Part shown: positions 1-10,995 of the stretch, one piece after another
Layout of the letters: every line of letters starts with the position of its first letter
How positions within the stretch are numbered: position 1 is the stretch's first letter
Origin: Microglena sp. YARC
Taxonomy: Eukaryota > Chlorophyta > Chlorophyceae > Chlamydomonadales > Chlamydomonadaceae
Assembly (NCBI GenBank): GCA_022414725.1
Contig: CM039465.1
Span: 3,626,574-3,690,573 of the forward strand
DNA length: 64,000 nucleotides
Direction: 5' to 3'
Program-made: the position numbers and the translations under genes
The notes under the pieces: generated by a model
Databases searched by the model: none
What the model was told of the DNA's origin: nothing
What the model saw: only the letters and a program-made list of their open reading frames with translations

Positions 1-225
1 ATCGAAGCAAAACAGTTGAACAGGGACTGGGAAAAATGCTCATTAAGTTACAGCGGGTGTGACGGGAGTTGTTTACACAGCTCCGCATTGCCAGACACGA
101 ATATAGCACAAGGCTTTAGTCAGGGCCCCTGGGGGGGAAATACAAGAGATTAAAACAAGCTACAAAAGGCTTGATAGATAAGCCTCCGATCAGGCGCAGA
201 ATATTTATTTTTACTTCCCAAGACA

Positions 226-355
226 ACGACGAGCTCATATATGTTTTATAAATAATTACTGCTGAAGATGACGACGAGATCGTATATGTTTTATAAAAAA
301 ATTACTGCCAAAGACGACGTCGAGCTCATATATATTTTATAAATAAATGACTGTC
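226..355. repeat. Three degenerate tandem copies, about 44-bp period
   Basis: A segment with the core GACGAGCTCATATATGTTTT followed by TATAAATAA recurs at about 229, 273 and 317 with substitutions. Apart from this, and a loose AATGTAAC-rich stretch near 1390-1450, bases 1-1591 show no gene, RNA or element that I recognise. Confidence 0.6.
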
Positions 356-1596
356 AGTCTACATCAGCAGGTGATTCCACCTAGCTACACAAATGAACCT
401 TATACCGCTTCTTCTTCCTCTTCTTTCTCATCATCTTCAAGCTACAAAAAACAGCGACAAGAAGGATTCAGTGAGAAAGACGTGGCCACTCCTTCAAAAC
501 ATTAAGCGCTGTTGAACTTATCAGCTTGGATAACACTCCGGAGAGTGGACAAAGTGTGGGCAGACACGCCAATCTATAAATGCGGAGACGAGAGTAAGTT
601 ACAAGCACAAGAGACCCATTAAGGGGCACCAGTGGAGGAAGGAGCGGCAGCCTGTAACCTGATCAGGGTACAGGCTAGACAGCGCGTGTCAGAAGAACCG
701 ATGACGCAGTCAACAGGAAGTCGTCACAGTGTCATGAAGAATGACACAGTCTACGGGAAGCTGACATAGTACTGTCAGGACCGATAGTTCTAAGGGAGTA
801 CACAAGGAGTCACCAAGACATAAAACAAGCGAGAGCACCGCTATTCATGCTGATAGAACTCTACAGACTGCTTGCAAAATGTCCAGCAGCACTCGCAGCC
901 TGTATAGTTTAACAAGCGCCTTTTGGGATAGCGGGGTATGCGGGCCCATAACCGATCAAACATGCACCACTACACGTAGTGACCATGATTGACTAACTCC
1001 CTGCCCTGGTGGGTACAGGCGCCACCAATTAGACTGTATAACCACCATGTTATGTGTTGAAATTATACAGTACTATATGGTTTGGGCCACGACGAGTCAA
1101 GAAGTATCTGTGGAATAAAAACCCACCATCTTCTCTTACTCTGGAAAGTAATAGGGATGGGATGTACACCTGAAGGAACTCTAGCACCCAGAAGTTCGTA
1201 CATACAGATTCGAAATTTCGAATCAGTATGTGTGTACTCGAATTGTTGCTGCGAAGATGGTGAACAGCGTCAAGACTACAGCCATGTGAAATGATAAAAT
1301 TGAAACGAACGCTTGCATCCAGAGTAATGGAGAGGGAGGGCACAACCCTGTGAAGTTAACAGCGCTAACCGAGTGACGCATATGTCCTAATTTAATGTAA
1401 CGTAATGTAGCACAATGTAACACAATGTAATGTCATGCAATGTAACACATCTATTTGCAAATTATTTTTCACAGATAGTGTGCAAACCAAATCGACGTAT
1501 CCAGCTGGCAACTAACTTCATCTGGATGGGGGTTGCCTAGACACTAATACATAATTGTACAATATTTCCATACAGTATTTATAATACGGTAGCAAC

Positions 1597-1816
1597 TTTC
1601 AATCGATAGAGTTGTTACACAGTGAAGACTGAAGAGCAGATAGCTTATCATCGCAACTCGTGCGGCTATATAGAAAAGGAAGTCTTCAGGAAGATTCCGA
1701 AGACACGTGCAGGCCATAGCTAGCCTATGGCCTGGCGGCAGGCAACCCGGGTCCTGGAGCCACAGGACCACGCGTGCGCTATGCCAACTCAGTGTCCGAC
1801 GCAACGGACAATAACA
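1597..1816 (-). repeat. 3' LTR of the 1597-6339 element
   Basis: This 220-bp copy appears identical to 6120-6339. It carries a TATA-like CTATATAG at 1666-1673. The left flank GCAAC (1592-1596) is the target-site duplication. Confidence 0.9.
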
Positions 1817-1826
1817 TCCCCCCCAA
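1817..1826 (-). other. Polypurine tract
   Basis: On the minus strand TTGGGGGGGA directly abuts the TG that starts the 3' LTR, the expected position of the plus-strand primer. Confidence 0.75.
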
Positions 1827-2540
1827 TTCAAGGTATTCTTGGATACAAGAATCCCTGGAATTAGCTGAGGGGCATAAAGAAAATATAGGAGTATAAAGGC
1901 TGACAGAGCTATTTAGATATGCTAACGGCTGGCAGGAGAAGCTGTAAATAATAAATTATTTGGGACAGGGTCCAAGTAAGGGGGCACGGCACATTAAGAG
2001 CAGGGATCTTCAGATCAATGTCAGTCTGCTAGGGTAGCAGAGGGCAGGAAGGCTGCAGTGTAAAAGCATAAGAGGGAACTTAGATGGCATAAAGGGCTGA
2101 CTAGCTGTAAACAACTTCTTTAAGGTAGACGTCCCCCGCTGGCTCATGTAATCAATCCAGATGGAGAGATATGCTGAGGTACTTCCAATGTCATCTATAA
2201 GGTAGCATTAATTCAGAATCTGCAGACTGATACTATGGGGAAACTATGGGCTATACTGATGAGTCAGGGCTGCATAGGAGACAGGCTACAGCACAAGAGA
2301 AGCTGCCAGGTAGCTGCCAGTGAATGCAGTGGGGCTGCTAGCCAGGATGGCTGTCAGACAGGGATGATTCCCCCCATAATTTGGGATTACCCTAAATTAG
2401 AGAATCTGCAGACATACTGCAAAAGCTAAGAGAGGGACTCTAACACAAAGGGACAGCAGTACATGGGGCAGTACAAAGCATCACATTAATCTTAGAGTGT
2501 TCATGGCTAAAACAAGGATGAGGAATAGTCTATAGCATAG

Positions 2541-3289
2541 TTAGGTACCAGATGCTGGGTATCCATCAAGGTCCAGCTGGGTGTGGAGTTTCTGCAGGAG
2601 GGTGGAGAAAGATTTTTTAGACATCCTTGGGGTGTCCAGCATGTTGATGAATGTGAAATCCATTGGGCTCCAGTGCATGCTGAGGTTGTTGACACATATG
2701 ACTCTGCCCCCAGGATTCACACAGCTGATGGGGTGCATGAGCATCTTGGGCCAGGAAATCAGTACCCTTGCATGGGCTTGGACCATGGCTGCTTGTAGGC
2801 AAATGGCCCACTGAATGGTGGGCCTGTCAGCTGTGGAGATAGTGGGGTATATGTGGACCATGTGCTGCAATCTGTTGACATGCTTGAGGAGGGGTCCACA
2901 GACTGAGAAGGGGCTGTTGTGCATCTGTCTGCTGGGGAACTTGAACATTTCAGCAGCTAAAAGGGCAGGGTTCCAAACTTGGTTCTGGGGAGGCCAGAGT
3001 TGTTCAGGTAATGGACTGGGTAGGTGTTCATGTTGACATGACCTAGGGGCTGATCAGGGGAGGGGAAAGTAGATGAGGGAATCCACTGGTCAAATATAAG
3101 GGCTTGGGAGAGCTCATGCTGGGTGCAGGACCCCTGTCCATCAACAGGAAATGGATTCTCATATGAGGTTCTGGCTTGGTCTAGCAGGAGGTCCATCTCT
3201 CTTCTGGCTTGTGCTTCTGTCAGGTTACAGAGCTCATCATGGGAAACAGTGGGGAGCTGCTGGGTAGGGGCTGTGGAGTAATCATTCAT
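2541..3289 (-). pseudogene. Second, frameshifted ORF pair of the LTR element, function unknown
   Basis: Two minus-strand frames lie end to end between the Gag-like ORF and the 3' LTR: 110 codons at 3289-2957, starting with ATG (MNDYSTAPTQQL), and 135 codons at 2948-2541. They are in different frames and separated by a few bases. CCCTTTTAG at the junction could be an intron 3' end, or the two pieces may be one gene broken by a frameshift. Neither shows RT, integrase, RNase H or protease motifs. I do not recognise a family. Confidence 0.35.
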
Positions 3290-3739
3290 ATGAGGTGAGT
3301 GTAACCATGACTGCGGCAGAAAAGACTAGGATGGCTGCAGATCTGGGAAGCTGCAGATCATGGCGGCTGCAGATCAGGGAAGCTGTCTATCAGAGTGGCT
3401 GCAGATCAGTTCAAAGACAATTATGTGACATGCAGATGTATTCAGCAAGCGAGGGTATCGCTCACAAGTGCTGGGGATCTGCATGTGCATGAGGGTCAAT
3501 GTGACCATTGCATGGTGGTCTGCATAAAATAGCGGTACTGAGATTTATGCAGATCAGTGTGCAGATCAGATCATAATGCAGATCAGCGGCAGATCAGATC
3601 ATAATGCTGATATCAGTGGAGCAAGAGGTTATCAGATCAGTTCATACCCCCCGTTCAGAGTTCAGCTGTTGACATCCCCTCACAAGGTTATCATTTATCC
3701 TATGTCCACAAGCGAGGGTATCGCTCACAAGCTTAGCAT

Positions 3740-5281
3740 TTATCCTATGCCCACCAGGGTGTGTGGCGCCTTGGTTGTCCTATTATGGGAGTGGGGCCAG
3801 GGCAGGGAGAAAGTACCATGGAAGGCAGAGGGGATGAAGGGGTGGTTGATGATGACGAGTTCAACCAGAGAATCAGTGGGAGTGGGAGGCGTTGTGACAT
3901 GCTCAGTGGATGTGGATGTGGATGTGTGTGTGTTGTCGCTGTCACGTGTGCTATATGTACTTGCATAGGTAGTGGCGTGGACAGTGAGTATGGGTGTGTC
4001 TCCATCACGTGTGCTGGATGTACTTGCATATGCACTAAGGTTCCCCCCATGCAAGTGAGGATCAGCAGAAGCTGCAGATGAGTGTGCAGGTGTGTGTGCA
4101 GGTGCATGTGTAATGCCAGGTGTACATGGTTGGAGTGGTGGTGAGTTGTGGAAACCAGCTGCAATGCAGAACTCCGTCCATGTGGATGGTAGATCTTGGA
4201 CTCGTGACCAGTCTAGGGGTATTGCTGGGAAACCTGGTGGTGGTTGTAAGCAGATAAGTTGGAGAGGTTGGTTTGATTCACTACCTGGGTCTGCATCTGC
4301 ATCTGCTGGGACTATCCAATCTGGTCTATCAATCAGGTTCCCCCCATGCAAGTGAGGATCATGGAGGGAACTGCACCCATCAGGAGCTACTATGTGTGGG
4401 GGGGCAGAGTGGACAGATGTGTCCTCGACAGGGACACAGAGTGCTGCAGCATGTGATGTGTGTAGTGCTGGAACATGGTTGTCGACAGATAAGGATGGCA
4501 TTGCATCAGCAGGTGAGGGTGCATGGTACATGGTTGCCTCATGCACGCGAATAGCAAGATCAGTAGGTATGCCCCAGTGGGTCCAGAGTGTGGAGGTGGG
4601 GAAGAATTCTCTTACCCATTTATCATGGAGTTGCTGCATTCTAGTCTCATGTTCCATGTCATAGATCTGACGTTCCAAGTTTTGGATTGTATGGTTTTGT
4701 TCTTGGATCTCATGGTTTTGGGCTTGGATTGTATAGTTCAACTCTGAGATAATGGGGTCTGGGTCAGGGTTTACTTTACGGGCAGGGACAGTCCTAGGGG
4801 CAGGAACAGTCCTAGGGGCCTTCCTAAGGGTAGGGACAGTCCTAGAGGCAGGGACAGTCCTAGAGGCAAGGACAGTCCTAGGGGCAGGAACAGTCCTAGG
4901 GGCCTTCCTAAGGGTAGGGACAGTCCTAGAGGCAGGGACAGTCCTAGACGTGGCACATATGCTAGCAGGCTGGGGTGTAGGGGCTGTAGCATCACTATCA
5001 TCATGGCTATTTGTAACACAATCTGTGGCTGGGGACTTAGTGCCATAAAAGGCTTTCAGGTACATCATAGTCCAGTTGGGACCAGAGATATTCTTGCTTT
5101 TCAGCTCATGTCTAATGCCAGGGGACAGATACTCATTAATGATTTTCATGGAGCTGGCGATCTCATGACATAGTAGACCAAAGCGATTACCTAGCCAGGG
5201 ACTGTCAGGAGGCAGAAGCTTGTCGTCAATGAAGATGTCCCAAAAGTCGAAGCCCTCTCCATCAAAGATCATGATGCGCAA
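3740..5281 (-). CDS. Gag-like protein of the LTR element
   Basis: The 513-codon ORF starts at an ATG (MRIMIFDGEGFDFWDIFID). Residues about 1-85 resemble the N-terminal Gag domain of Copia elements (UBN2/DUF4219 type): an F-D-G-x-x-F-x-x-W opening, a long helical stretch, and a closing W-x-x-x-Y-L-K-A-F-Y-G. A proline/arginine minisatellite follows (RTVP motifs, residues about 110-170). Next is a strong coiled coil rich in I, L, Q, N and E (about 177-230), then a long low-complexity tail rich in H, T, S and P in which DPHLHGGNL occurs twice. No CCHC zinc knuckle is seen. The leader from the 5' LTR is about 840 nt. The family call rests on the short N-terminal region and the element structure. 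Confidence 0.65.
   Translation of the reverse strand: MRIMIFDGEGFDFWDIFIDDKLLPPDSPWLGNRFGLLCHEIASSMKIINEYLSPGIRHELKSKNISGPNWTMMYLKAFYGTKSPATDCVTNSHDDSDATAPTPQPASICATSRTVPASRTVPTLRKAPRTVPAPRTVLASRTVPASRTVPTLRKAPRTVPAPRTVPARKVNPDPDPIISELNYTIQAQNHEIQEQNHTIQNLERQIYDMEHETRMQQLHDKWVREFFPTSTLWTHWGIPTDLAIRVHEATMYHAPSPADAMPSLSVDNHVPALHTSHAAALCVPVEDTSVHSAPPHIVAPDGCSSLHDPHLHGGNLIDRPDWIVPADADADPGSESNQPLQLICLQPPPGFPAIPLDWSRVQDLPSTWTEFCIAAGFHNSPPLQPCTPGITHAPAHTPAHSSAASADPHLHGGNLSAYASTSSTRDGDTPILTVHATTYASTYSTRDSDNTHTSTSTSTEHVTTPPTPTDSLVELVIINHPFIPSAFHGTFSLPWPHSHNRTTKAPHTLVGIG
4775..4955. repeat. Coding minisatellite inside the Gag-like ORF
   Basis: GGCAGGGACAGTCCTAG-type units are tandemly repeated and themselves duplicated as a block, including two copies of GGGGCCTTCCTAAGGGTAGG. 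On the minus strand they encode R-T-V-P-A/T repeats. The reading frame is kept throughout. Confidence 0.8.
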
Positions 5282-6101
5282 GGATTAGACGACGGCTGAA
5301 GCGAAGTCCAGCTATAATAGCGTGCGCAATGATCACAAGATTCCCCCCATTCTGGCTATCACAGCCGGAATGTGATGATTGTAGCAGGTTACGAAGGATA
5401 GGTGGTGGGGGGAGGGGGGGGGCTGGAGAAGGAGCAGAGGGAGACGTAGAGCTCGCTTCGAGCAGGGTAGCTAAGGTGGCGATGGGGAGCTCAGAGCAGG
5501 GATGAGGAAGGGAGAAATGGAGATCTCTACACGAAGTAGAGAATGGAATGACGGTCTTGGACAGGAGGAAATGGAGAGCTCCGAGCAGTGTAGACAAAGA
5601 TGTCGGAGTTGAGCTCAGAGCAGGAATGCGTGTGTGTGTGTGTGGGGGGGGGGGGGCTTGCGAAGGTTGTCAGTTCTTCAGTCTTGGTCGTGTGTTCGGA
5701 GGCAAGGGGAGGTGGCGTTGGTAGTAGCAGGAAAGGGGAGGGGGGGGGGGGGGGGGGGGGGGGTCTTCGATGGTGTGCAGGGTTGATACTCCGTGGCACA
5801 AGCAATCTTTAAGGGATTGCGCAACGCTGTGTGTGATCTGATGAGTGTGCAACTCACGTCGAAGATCTACTCAGACTCCTGGACTGCGTCTACGTTTTGT
5901 CTGTGACGGATAGTAGAGACAACGGGAGAGTTGTGTGGGCAGTAGGCGAGGCAGCGCAGGTTAGATTTCTCACGTGAATACGTAGACAATCCAGGGCCAA
6001 AAGCAGTACTCAAGCCGTCGAGCTAGTCTGAGGGAAAACTGTCACCTTGTGCAGGGCTGAAGATCCACTTGGCACGGGCGCAGGGGCGCTGTCTGCGGGT
6101 A

Positions 6102-6119
6102 GCGGTCGGGCCGATAACC
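6102..6119 (-). other. Primer-binding site, half-tRNA (Copia) type
   Basis: Immediately inside the 5' LTR the minus strand reads GGTTATCGGCCCGACC. Drosophila copia-type elements prime from the anticodon arm of initiator tRNA-Met, whose complement reads close to GGTTATGGGCCC. The match here is clear apart from one base in the anticodon position, C instead of G. An alternative is a tRNA with anticodon GAU. Confidence 0.6.
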
Positions 6120-6339
6120 TTTCAATCGATAGAGTTGTTACACAGTGAAGACTGAAGAGCAGATAGCTTATCATCGCAACTCGTGCGGCTATATAGAAAA
6201 GGAAGTCTTCAGGAAGATTCCGAAGACACGTGCAGGCCATAGCTAGCCTATGGCCTGGCGGCAGGCAACCCGGGTCCTGGAGCCACAGGACCACGCGTGC
6301 GCTATGCCAACTCAGTGTCCGACGCAACGGACAATAACA
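6120..6339 (-). repeat. 5' LTR of the 1597-6339 element (promoter-bearing copy)
   Basis: This copy is identical in sequence to 1597-1816 at a constant offset of 4523 bp without indels. A TATA-like CTATATAG lies at 6189-6196 and would drive transcription leftwards on the minus strand. It is followed on the right by GCAAC (6340-6344). Confidence 0.9.
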
Positions 6340-6344
6340 GCAAC

Positions 6345-8802
6345 GAGGGGAACAGTTGGGACTACACTCACACACACACACACACACTGTGACTGGATTT
6401 TATAGGAGTACCCAACAGTATGCATCACAACTACCATGCTCGGTTTCTATCTTTAGCTACATGTAGTAGTTTCCAGGCAGCTCCACCTCCTAGGATAGGG
6501 GAAAATATGAAGCGCCCAAGTGCGACTGAAAGCTGGCATAGCGACCACTCACACATACATAAGCCTTGAAGCAGCACCTGGATCAGGATCCAGCAGCTGG
6601 CTCAAGCCCTAAAGTAAGGAGGAAGTAGACCAGAAGCTGCTGTGCATAGCCAAATTAATAAACAGTGGCCGCTCTCTAGAAATTGACATCTGTGAATTCT
6701 GCGTACACATTATATATATAGATGACGACTATCTGAGCGCGTATGAATATAAAAAAAGAATGCAAGTATCAAATATGGAAGTACAAAGAAGTGCTCGTAT
6801 CAAAATGGAAGTATATCAAGTGCAAGTATCAAGTACATGGAAGTACATAGAAGTACAATGAAGCATGGCACATCCATCAGCACCCATGGGGGATGAGAAG
6901 TTGCCAACAACGAAATCGACGGGCAATAAAATGACACTGCATGATCAACTCCAAGACAAAAGGACAAGTGGAATCGCGTTCGTACGCAAATCCCTTGTTA
7001 TAATGGAACTCGAGAGGAGCTCAGTCATAGTGGAACTCAGTCATAGAGGAGCCTTCAACATGGCGCCTTGGATTACTGAAAGCACTCCTGTTGCTTTTAC
7101 AGCAGCTGGTTTATATTGGGGACTCGACTGGGATCCACAAAATGTGCGTAGGCCCCAAGATCTCAAATCAAGGTCCATACATGACGCAGCTCCCCGATTC
7201 TAGGTGGGATGAATTACCCTGATCCCTGATGTGTATCACTTGCATGAGACTTCATGGGCAGCATGGGATCGGATTGGGATGGCTCTGAGCGGCAGTCGCA
7301 TTCTGGCCCAATAATGAATCTGCAAGGAAGGGCATTGCAGGGTTAGGGCTAGGTTGGATTGGGGCTGGGGGGTACATTCATAATTTGTTTAGATAGATCT
7401 TGTTCCATTCCGCAACAACAACCAATAACATAAGTATACGAGCTGACCTATAGACATTATAGACATGACATTTTTCCAGTCTCGGTATACTGATGAATTT
7501 TCTAGGTACTGTCAGCTATTGCATAGAAAGGGCACAGAAAGGATACTAATGCTGAACATCACATTGTTTTCAAGATACTTAAAGACACAACTGGATTTCA
7601 TAAGAAGCACCAGACCCAGCCAAGGTTGGTAGCTGCAGGAAAAGGCAATAATGACCAGAGCCGAGGTTTTCCTCGTAAACAGGGAGGTCTTCGAACCTTT
7701 AGTGTACGATCGACCTGGATCAACCTTGATTTTTCAGACTTGACTTGAAATCAAATTTTAATTCAGTTCAGTGAATCCCCGACCCCTTCGGACGCCAAGT
7801 GAAGGGTGCCGGTTCATAGATCTCGGAGCGATCTAGACTTGGCTAACTGTGCCACAAAGCGCTAACGCAGGAAACGAAATTAGCGGTTGCGCAGCCTAGT
7901 ATGCACACCAATGCCGATGGCTGTCGGAAGTCGAAACCTTACTACGCTGGTGGAACAAGGGCAAGGGTGGCCAAGATCATGATGAACCAGATATCGTACT
8001 GAGCACAAATTTTGCCCGCAGATTGACGAAGTAAAGGGAACTGGTTAACGATTGATCATAGACTGGAGCATCCTCCGACCAGGGAATCAGGGATCCGTTT
8101 GGGCGAATCTGGGAACATGAAGTTCGCATTTACCGCTAGCCTAGCCTTGCCTCGTTTAACGGGGGCAAAACCGAGTTAACGAGAACAGCAAGCTTGCTAC
8201 CGGACTTCCTTAACATTGCAATTTAACATAGAAAAGCGATTCGGCACTCATGACGATGAGCTGGCGTTACCATCCTACTACTTATCTACCCCACTAGTGC
8301 AGAATATCACCTCGTCCGCCACTAATTGAGCGAGACACAACCCACCTTGCTTGCAAAGGAACGAGAATTCGGCCATATGGCCTCGCTCCCCCCCCGCAGG
8401 AAGATCCTTGCCTCCTTCACTATGCGGAAAGAGCCTCCTCCTCACAGGCAACCGGTTATATCGACTGGGGGATAAGCTCTGCGGGCGGCATTCAACCCGG
8501 ACCTTCCTCGGGGCTTGAGGAGGAATTATGATCTTCTTCTCATTTGATACTGGAGTTCTTGGCTCCAAACACGGACCCGCAGGCAGCAGCTCGCTTTGCA
8601 TCGTCTTAGTTCGGCGAGAAGTGGGTTAGAAGAGGGCCGACCAATACTTGCGAGGGCGTTAAACCAGAAGATATGCGACCGAGCACTTGCGCAGTGTTTT
8701 TGATAAGAGGATTTTAAGAATTCCCGGGTTTAAATTTATAAACAAAATTCCAAGTTGTCCTTCTGAATCGTTTCAGATGAACATTTGCCTGGTGCTTGCG
8801 TA
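6345..8802. other. Gene-poor interval
   Basis: Nothing convincing is found. A short CA run lies at 6367-6386, just outside the LTR element. A 112-codon plus frame (6865-7203) and a 107-codon minus frame (8601-8278) have no recognisable motifs, splice context or repeats and could be chance. Confidence 0.4.
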
Positions 8803-9530
8803 CCGTTAAGAAAGTCCGCGCCTATTTTCCAGGTTTTTGTCCGCGCCTATTTGTAAGGCAGGGTTCAGACAGGTGGACAAATCGTAAGTGCCATGCTGGT
8901 CAGTGGTGATTCACGAGACAGAGCGTTAACCAGTCGGCTCTTTTCATCACTTCCCCCATTTGCGCATTGCTTTTAATTGTGCTTTTCATCTTGCTGCCCA
9001 ATCCTTTCTGCGAGACCAGCACTGCCCTAGCAGATAGAGTTTTTTTCCAACAGGACGGTGGCGTTCAGTGCGTCACCGTCTTGATGGATGCTGGTCTCGC
9101 CTGCTGGTCTCGCAACCGCAGCAGAATTCGCAGCAACCGAAGCAGAAGTCGCAGCAACAGAATCGGAAGTCACAGCAACAGAAGCAAGAGCAAGTGCAGT
9201 AGATTCGTCTGATCTCGGGCCAGGCGATTTGTTGTGGCCCCTTGCTTCAGCTAGAAATGTGAACTCAGTGATTACCCAACGTCCCTTTACCCCTCTTGAT
9301 AGTATGAAGCTGGTGCAGACTTATATTCATGTTTCAGCTGAGTCAACATGGATAATTGCTCTCCTGGTAGATGTTTTATCCTGCGGTTGCGTAGTGACAT
9401 GGACACACTCCATGTGAAGTTCAAGCATGGCTGCATTCAATTTTCTGGAGCTGCACAGTGTAGACAGCTGCGTCGAGCGGCCAGAGCAGAGGTGGTAGGC
9501 GAGGAGGATGGGGCTTCCCCCATAATAAAA
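8803..9530 (+). pseudogene. Inverted, decayed copy of the 5' part of the minus-strand gene at 18.9-20.2 kb
   Basis: Two blocks match the reverse complement of 20248-19290. The first (8803-8957) includes a doubled GTCCGCGCCTATTT motif, CAGGGTTCAGACAGGTGGAC and GAGACAGAGCGTTAAC. The second (about 9115-9530) encodes the same peptide as the intact gene, with LRSDMDTLHVKFKHGC shared exactly. Here the reading frame is interrupted: the codon that is TGC in the intact copy (FSCVNMDN) is TGA. The frame is also shifted relative to the upstream Ala/Glu-rich part. The middle section (8958-9110) has diverged. No intron is needed in this part, so the copy could be a DNA duplication or a retrocopy. Confidence 0.75.
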
Positions 9531-9787
9531 ATTGACAGGATTAAATTAGACAAGCTGCACAGTGATGCTGAATGTAAAGGGAGTCAAAATCTCCTACTCT
9601 ATCTTAGAACAACAACAAATTTATACGGATGACTCGTGTAAAAATTCGATACTGGAGACAGGAGGTAGCATCCTCTGCGAAAGATTGAAATAAGCCGATA
9701 GATTTATTCGGAGTATAGGAAGTATAACACTTGAACATTTGCGATTTATTGAGCATTGTTTCAGATTTTCTGAGCATCTCATTTAGG

Positions 9788-9789
<2 letters not shown>

Positions 9790-9815
<26 letters not shown>
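9790..9815. repeat. Poly-G run (26 nt)
   Basis: An uninterrupted G run. Others are at 5740-5763 (24 G), 51491-51510 (20 G) and 63892-63928 (37 G); C runs are at 51139-51161 and 52108-52125. Confidence 0.9.
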
Positions 9816-9820
<5 letters not shown>

Positions 9821-9870
9821 GACCTCCTTTGTGTTTTGCTAACTTTTTACTCAGGTCTCTAAATGAAATT

Positions 9871-10505
9871 CTGAGACGACCCATGAGTAGGCATTGGTAA
9901 GGGCAGTACATTTGCACCACTCTGGACCTCATGCAATAAGTATTTACCTCCCCCTCCCCCCACCCACCCACCCCCACCCTCACCAGCCCAGCCCAGCCCC
10001 CACCCACCTACCCACACAGCCCCCACCCCATACCCAAACCCCAGCCCAGCCCAGCCAGCCCCCCCCCCCCCACACACACACACACCCACCCACCCAACCC
10101 CACCACCACCAGTGAAAATTTCTGAGACTACCCATGAGTAGGCCTTGGCAAGGCCAGTCCATTTGCACCACTTTGGACCTCATGCAATAAGTATTTACCT
10201 CCCCTCTCCCACCCCACCCACCCACCCACCCACCAGCCCATCCCAGACCCCACCCACCCACCCACACAGCCCCACACACATACCCGAACCCCAGTCCAGC
10301 CCAGCCCAGCCCAGCCCAGCCCAGCCCAAGCCCAGCCCAGCCCAGCCCAGTCCCCCACCCAACCCCCCACCCAACCCCACCACCACCAGTGAAAAATTCT
10401 GAGACCACCCATGTGTAGGCCTTGGCAAGGGCAGTCCATTGCACCACTTTGGACCTCATGCAATAAGTATCTTCCCTCCACCCCCATTCCAAACCACCCC
10501 CATCC
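9871..10505. repeat. Three tandem copies of a roughly 250-280-bp unit with C-rich filler
   Basis: Each unit starts with CTGAGAC-ACCCATG-GTAGG (9871, 10122, 10400). It continues with a conserved stretch containing GGACCTCATGCAATAAGTAT and then a variable run of CCCAGCCCAGCC and ACCCACCC minisatellite. The conserved parts are near-identical, while the C-rich tract differs in length. The long Gly/Trp- or Pro-rich frames here come from the filler and are not genes. Confidence 0.8.
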
Positions 10506-10608
10506 CCACCCCCAGCAGTGGAGCAGCCCACATTTGTGTTCCAGACTGAGCAGCTGAAGATCATAAGACGGCAAGCAGCGGCTCCTCGGTTTTTTTAGGC
10601 ATGTCGTT

Positions 10609-10995
10609 AGAAGATTTTTTGTACTCCTGCTTGAGACTTCTGAAGCATGAATATTCATACGGGTGACTCGTGAAACAACTTCAACGTTGGAGACTTCTGC
10701 AAACAATCTATAGATACGGCTGAGTCGTGTAACGAATTCAATGCTGGAGACTTCTGTAAACCATTTATATATACGGCTGAGTAGTGTAACGAATTCAGTG
10801 CTGGAGACTTCTGAAACATATATTTTCGTACGGGGACTCGTGTGAACAATTCAATGCTTGAGACATATGAAACATATATATTCATACGGGTGACTTTTGT
10901 TCCAAATTCAATGCTGGATACTTCTGTAAACAATATATTTATACGGATGAATCGTGTAACAAATTCAATGCTGGAGACTTCTGTAAACCATATTG
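10609..10995. repeat. Tandem repeat, about 58-bp period, roughly seven copies
   Basis: The unit has the form ATTCATACGGGTGACTCGTG followed by an AACGAATTCAATGCTGGAGACTTCTG-type stretch and AAACCAT. Isolated copies also lie at 9616-9665 and 11203-11275, so the family once covered a wider area. Confidence 0.8.

Larger units (their letters stand above)
1597..6339 (-). mobile_element. Complete non-autonomous LTR retrotransposon with Gag only (TR-GAG type, Copia-like)
   Basis: The element is 4743 bp and reads on the minus strand. Two 220-bp direct repeats (1597-1816, 6120-6339) appear identical base for base. The insertion is flanked by the 5-bp duplication GCAAC (1592-1596 and 6340-6344). In element orientation the LTR begins TGTTATTGTCC, an exact polypurine tract sits against the 3' LTR, and a primer-binding site follows the 5' LTR with no gap. 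The LTR ends in ...GATTGAAA rather than the usual CA. The only long ORF resembles Copia Gag. No protease, integrase or reverse transcriptase is visible, so mobilisation must come from an autonomous partner. Known TR-GAG elements have this structure. LTR identity implies a recent insertion. Confidence 0.88.

Noticed and set aside
6865..7203. 112-codon plus-strand ORF starting with ATG
   Set aside because: No motif, no splice or promoter context, composition like the surroundings; likely chance.
7760..8720. Possible organellar or rRNA-like insertion (GC-richer, few repeats)
   Set aside because: No conserved rRNA or tRNA motif could be identified, and the 107-codon frame at 8601-8278 has no recognisable product; only a database search could decide.
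9783..10706. Gly/Trp-rich and Pro-rich ORFs up to 194 codons
   Set aside because: They are translations of C-rich minisatellite filler; frames are open on both strands.
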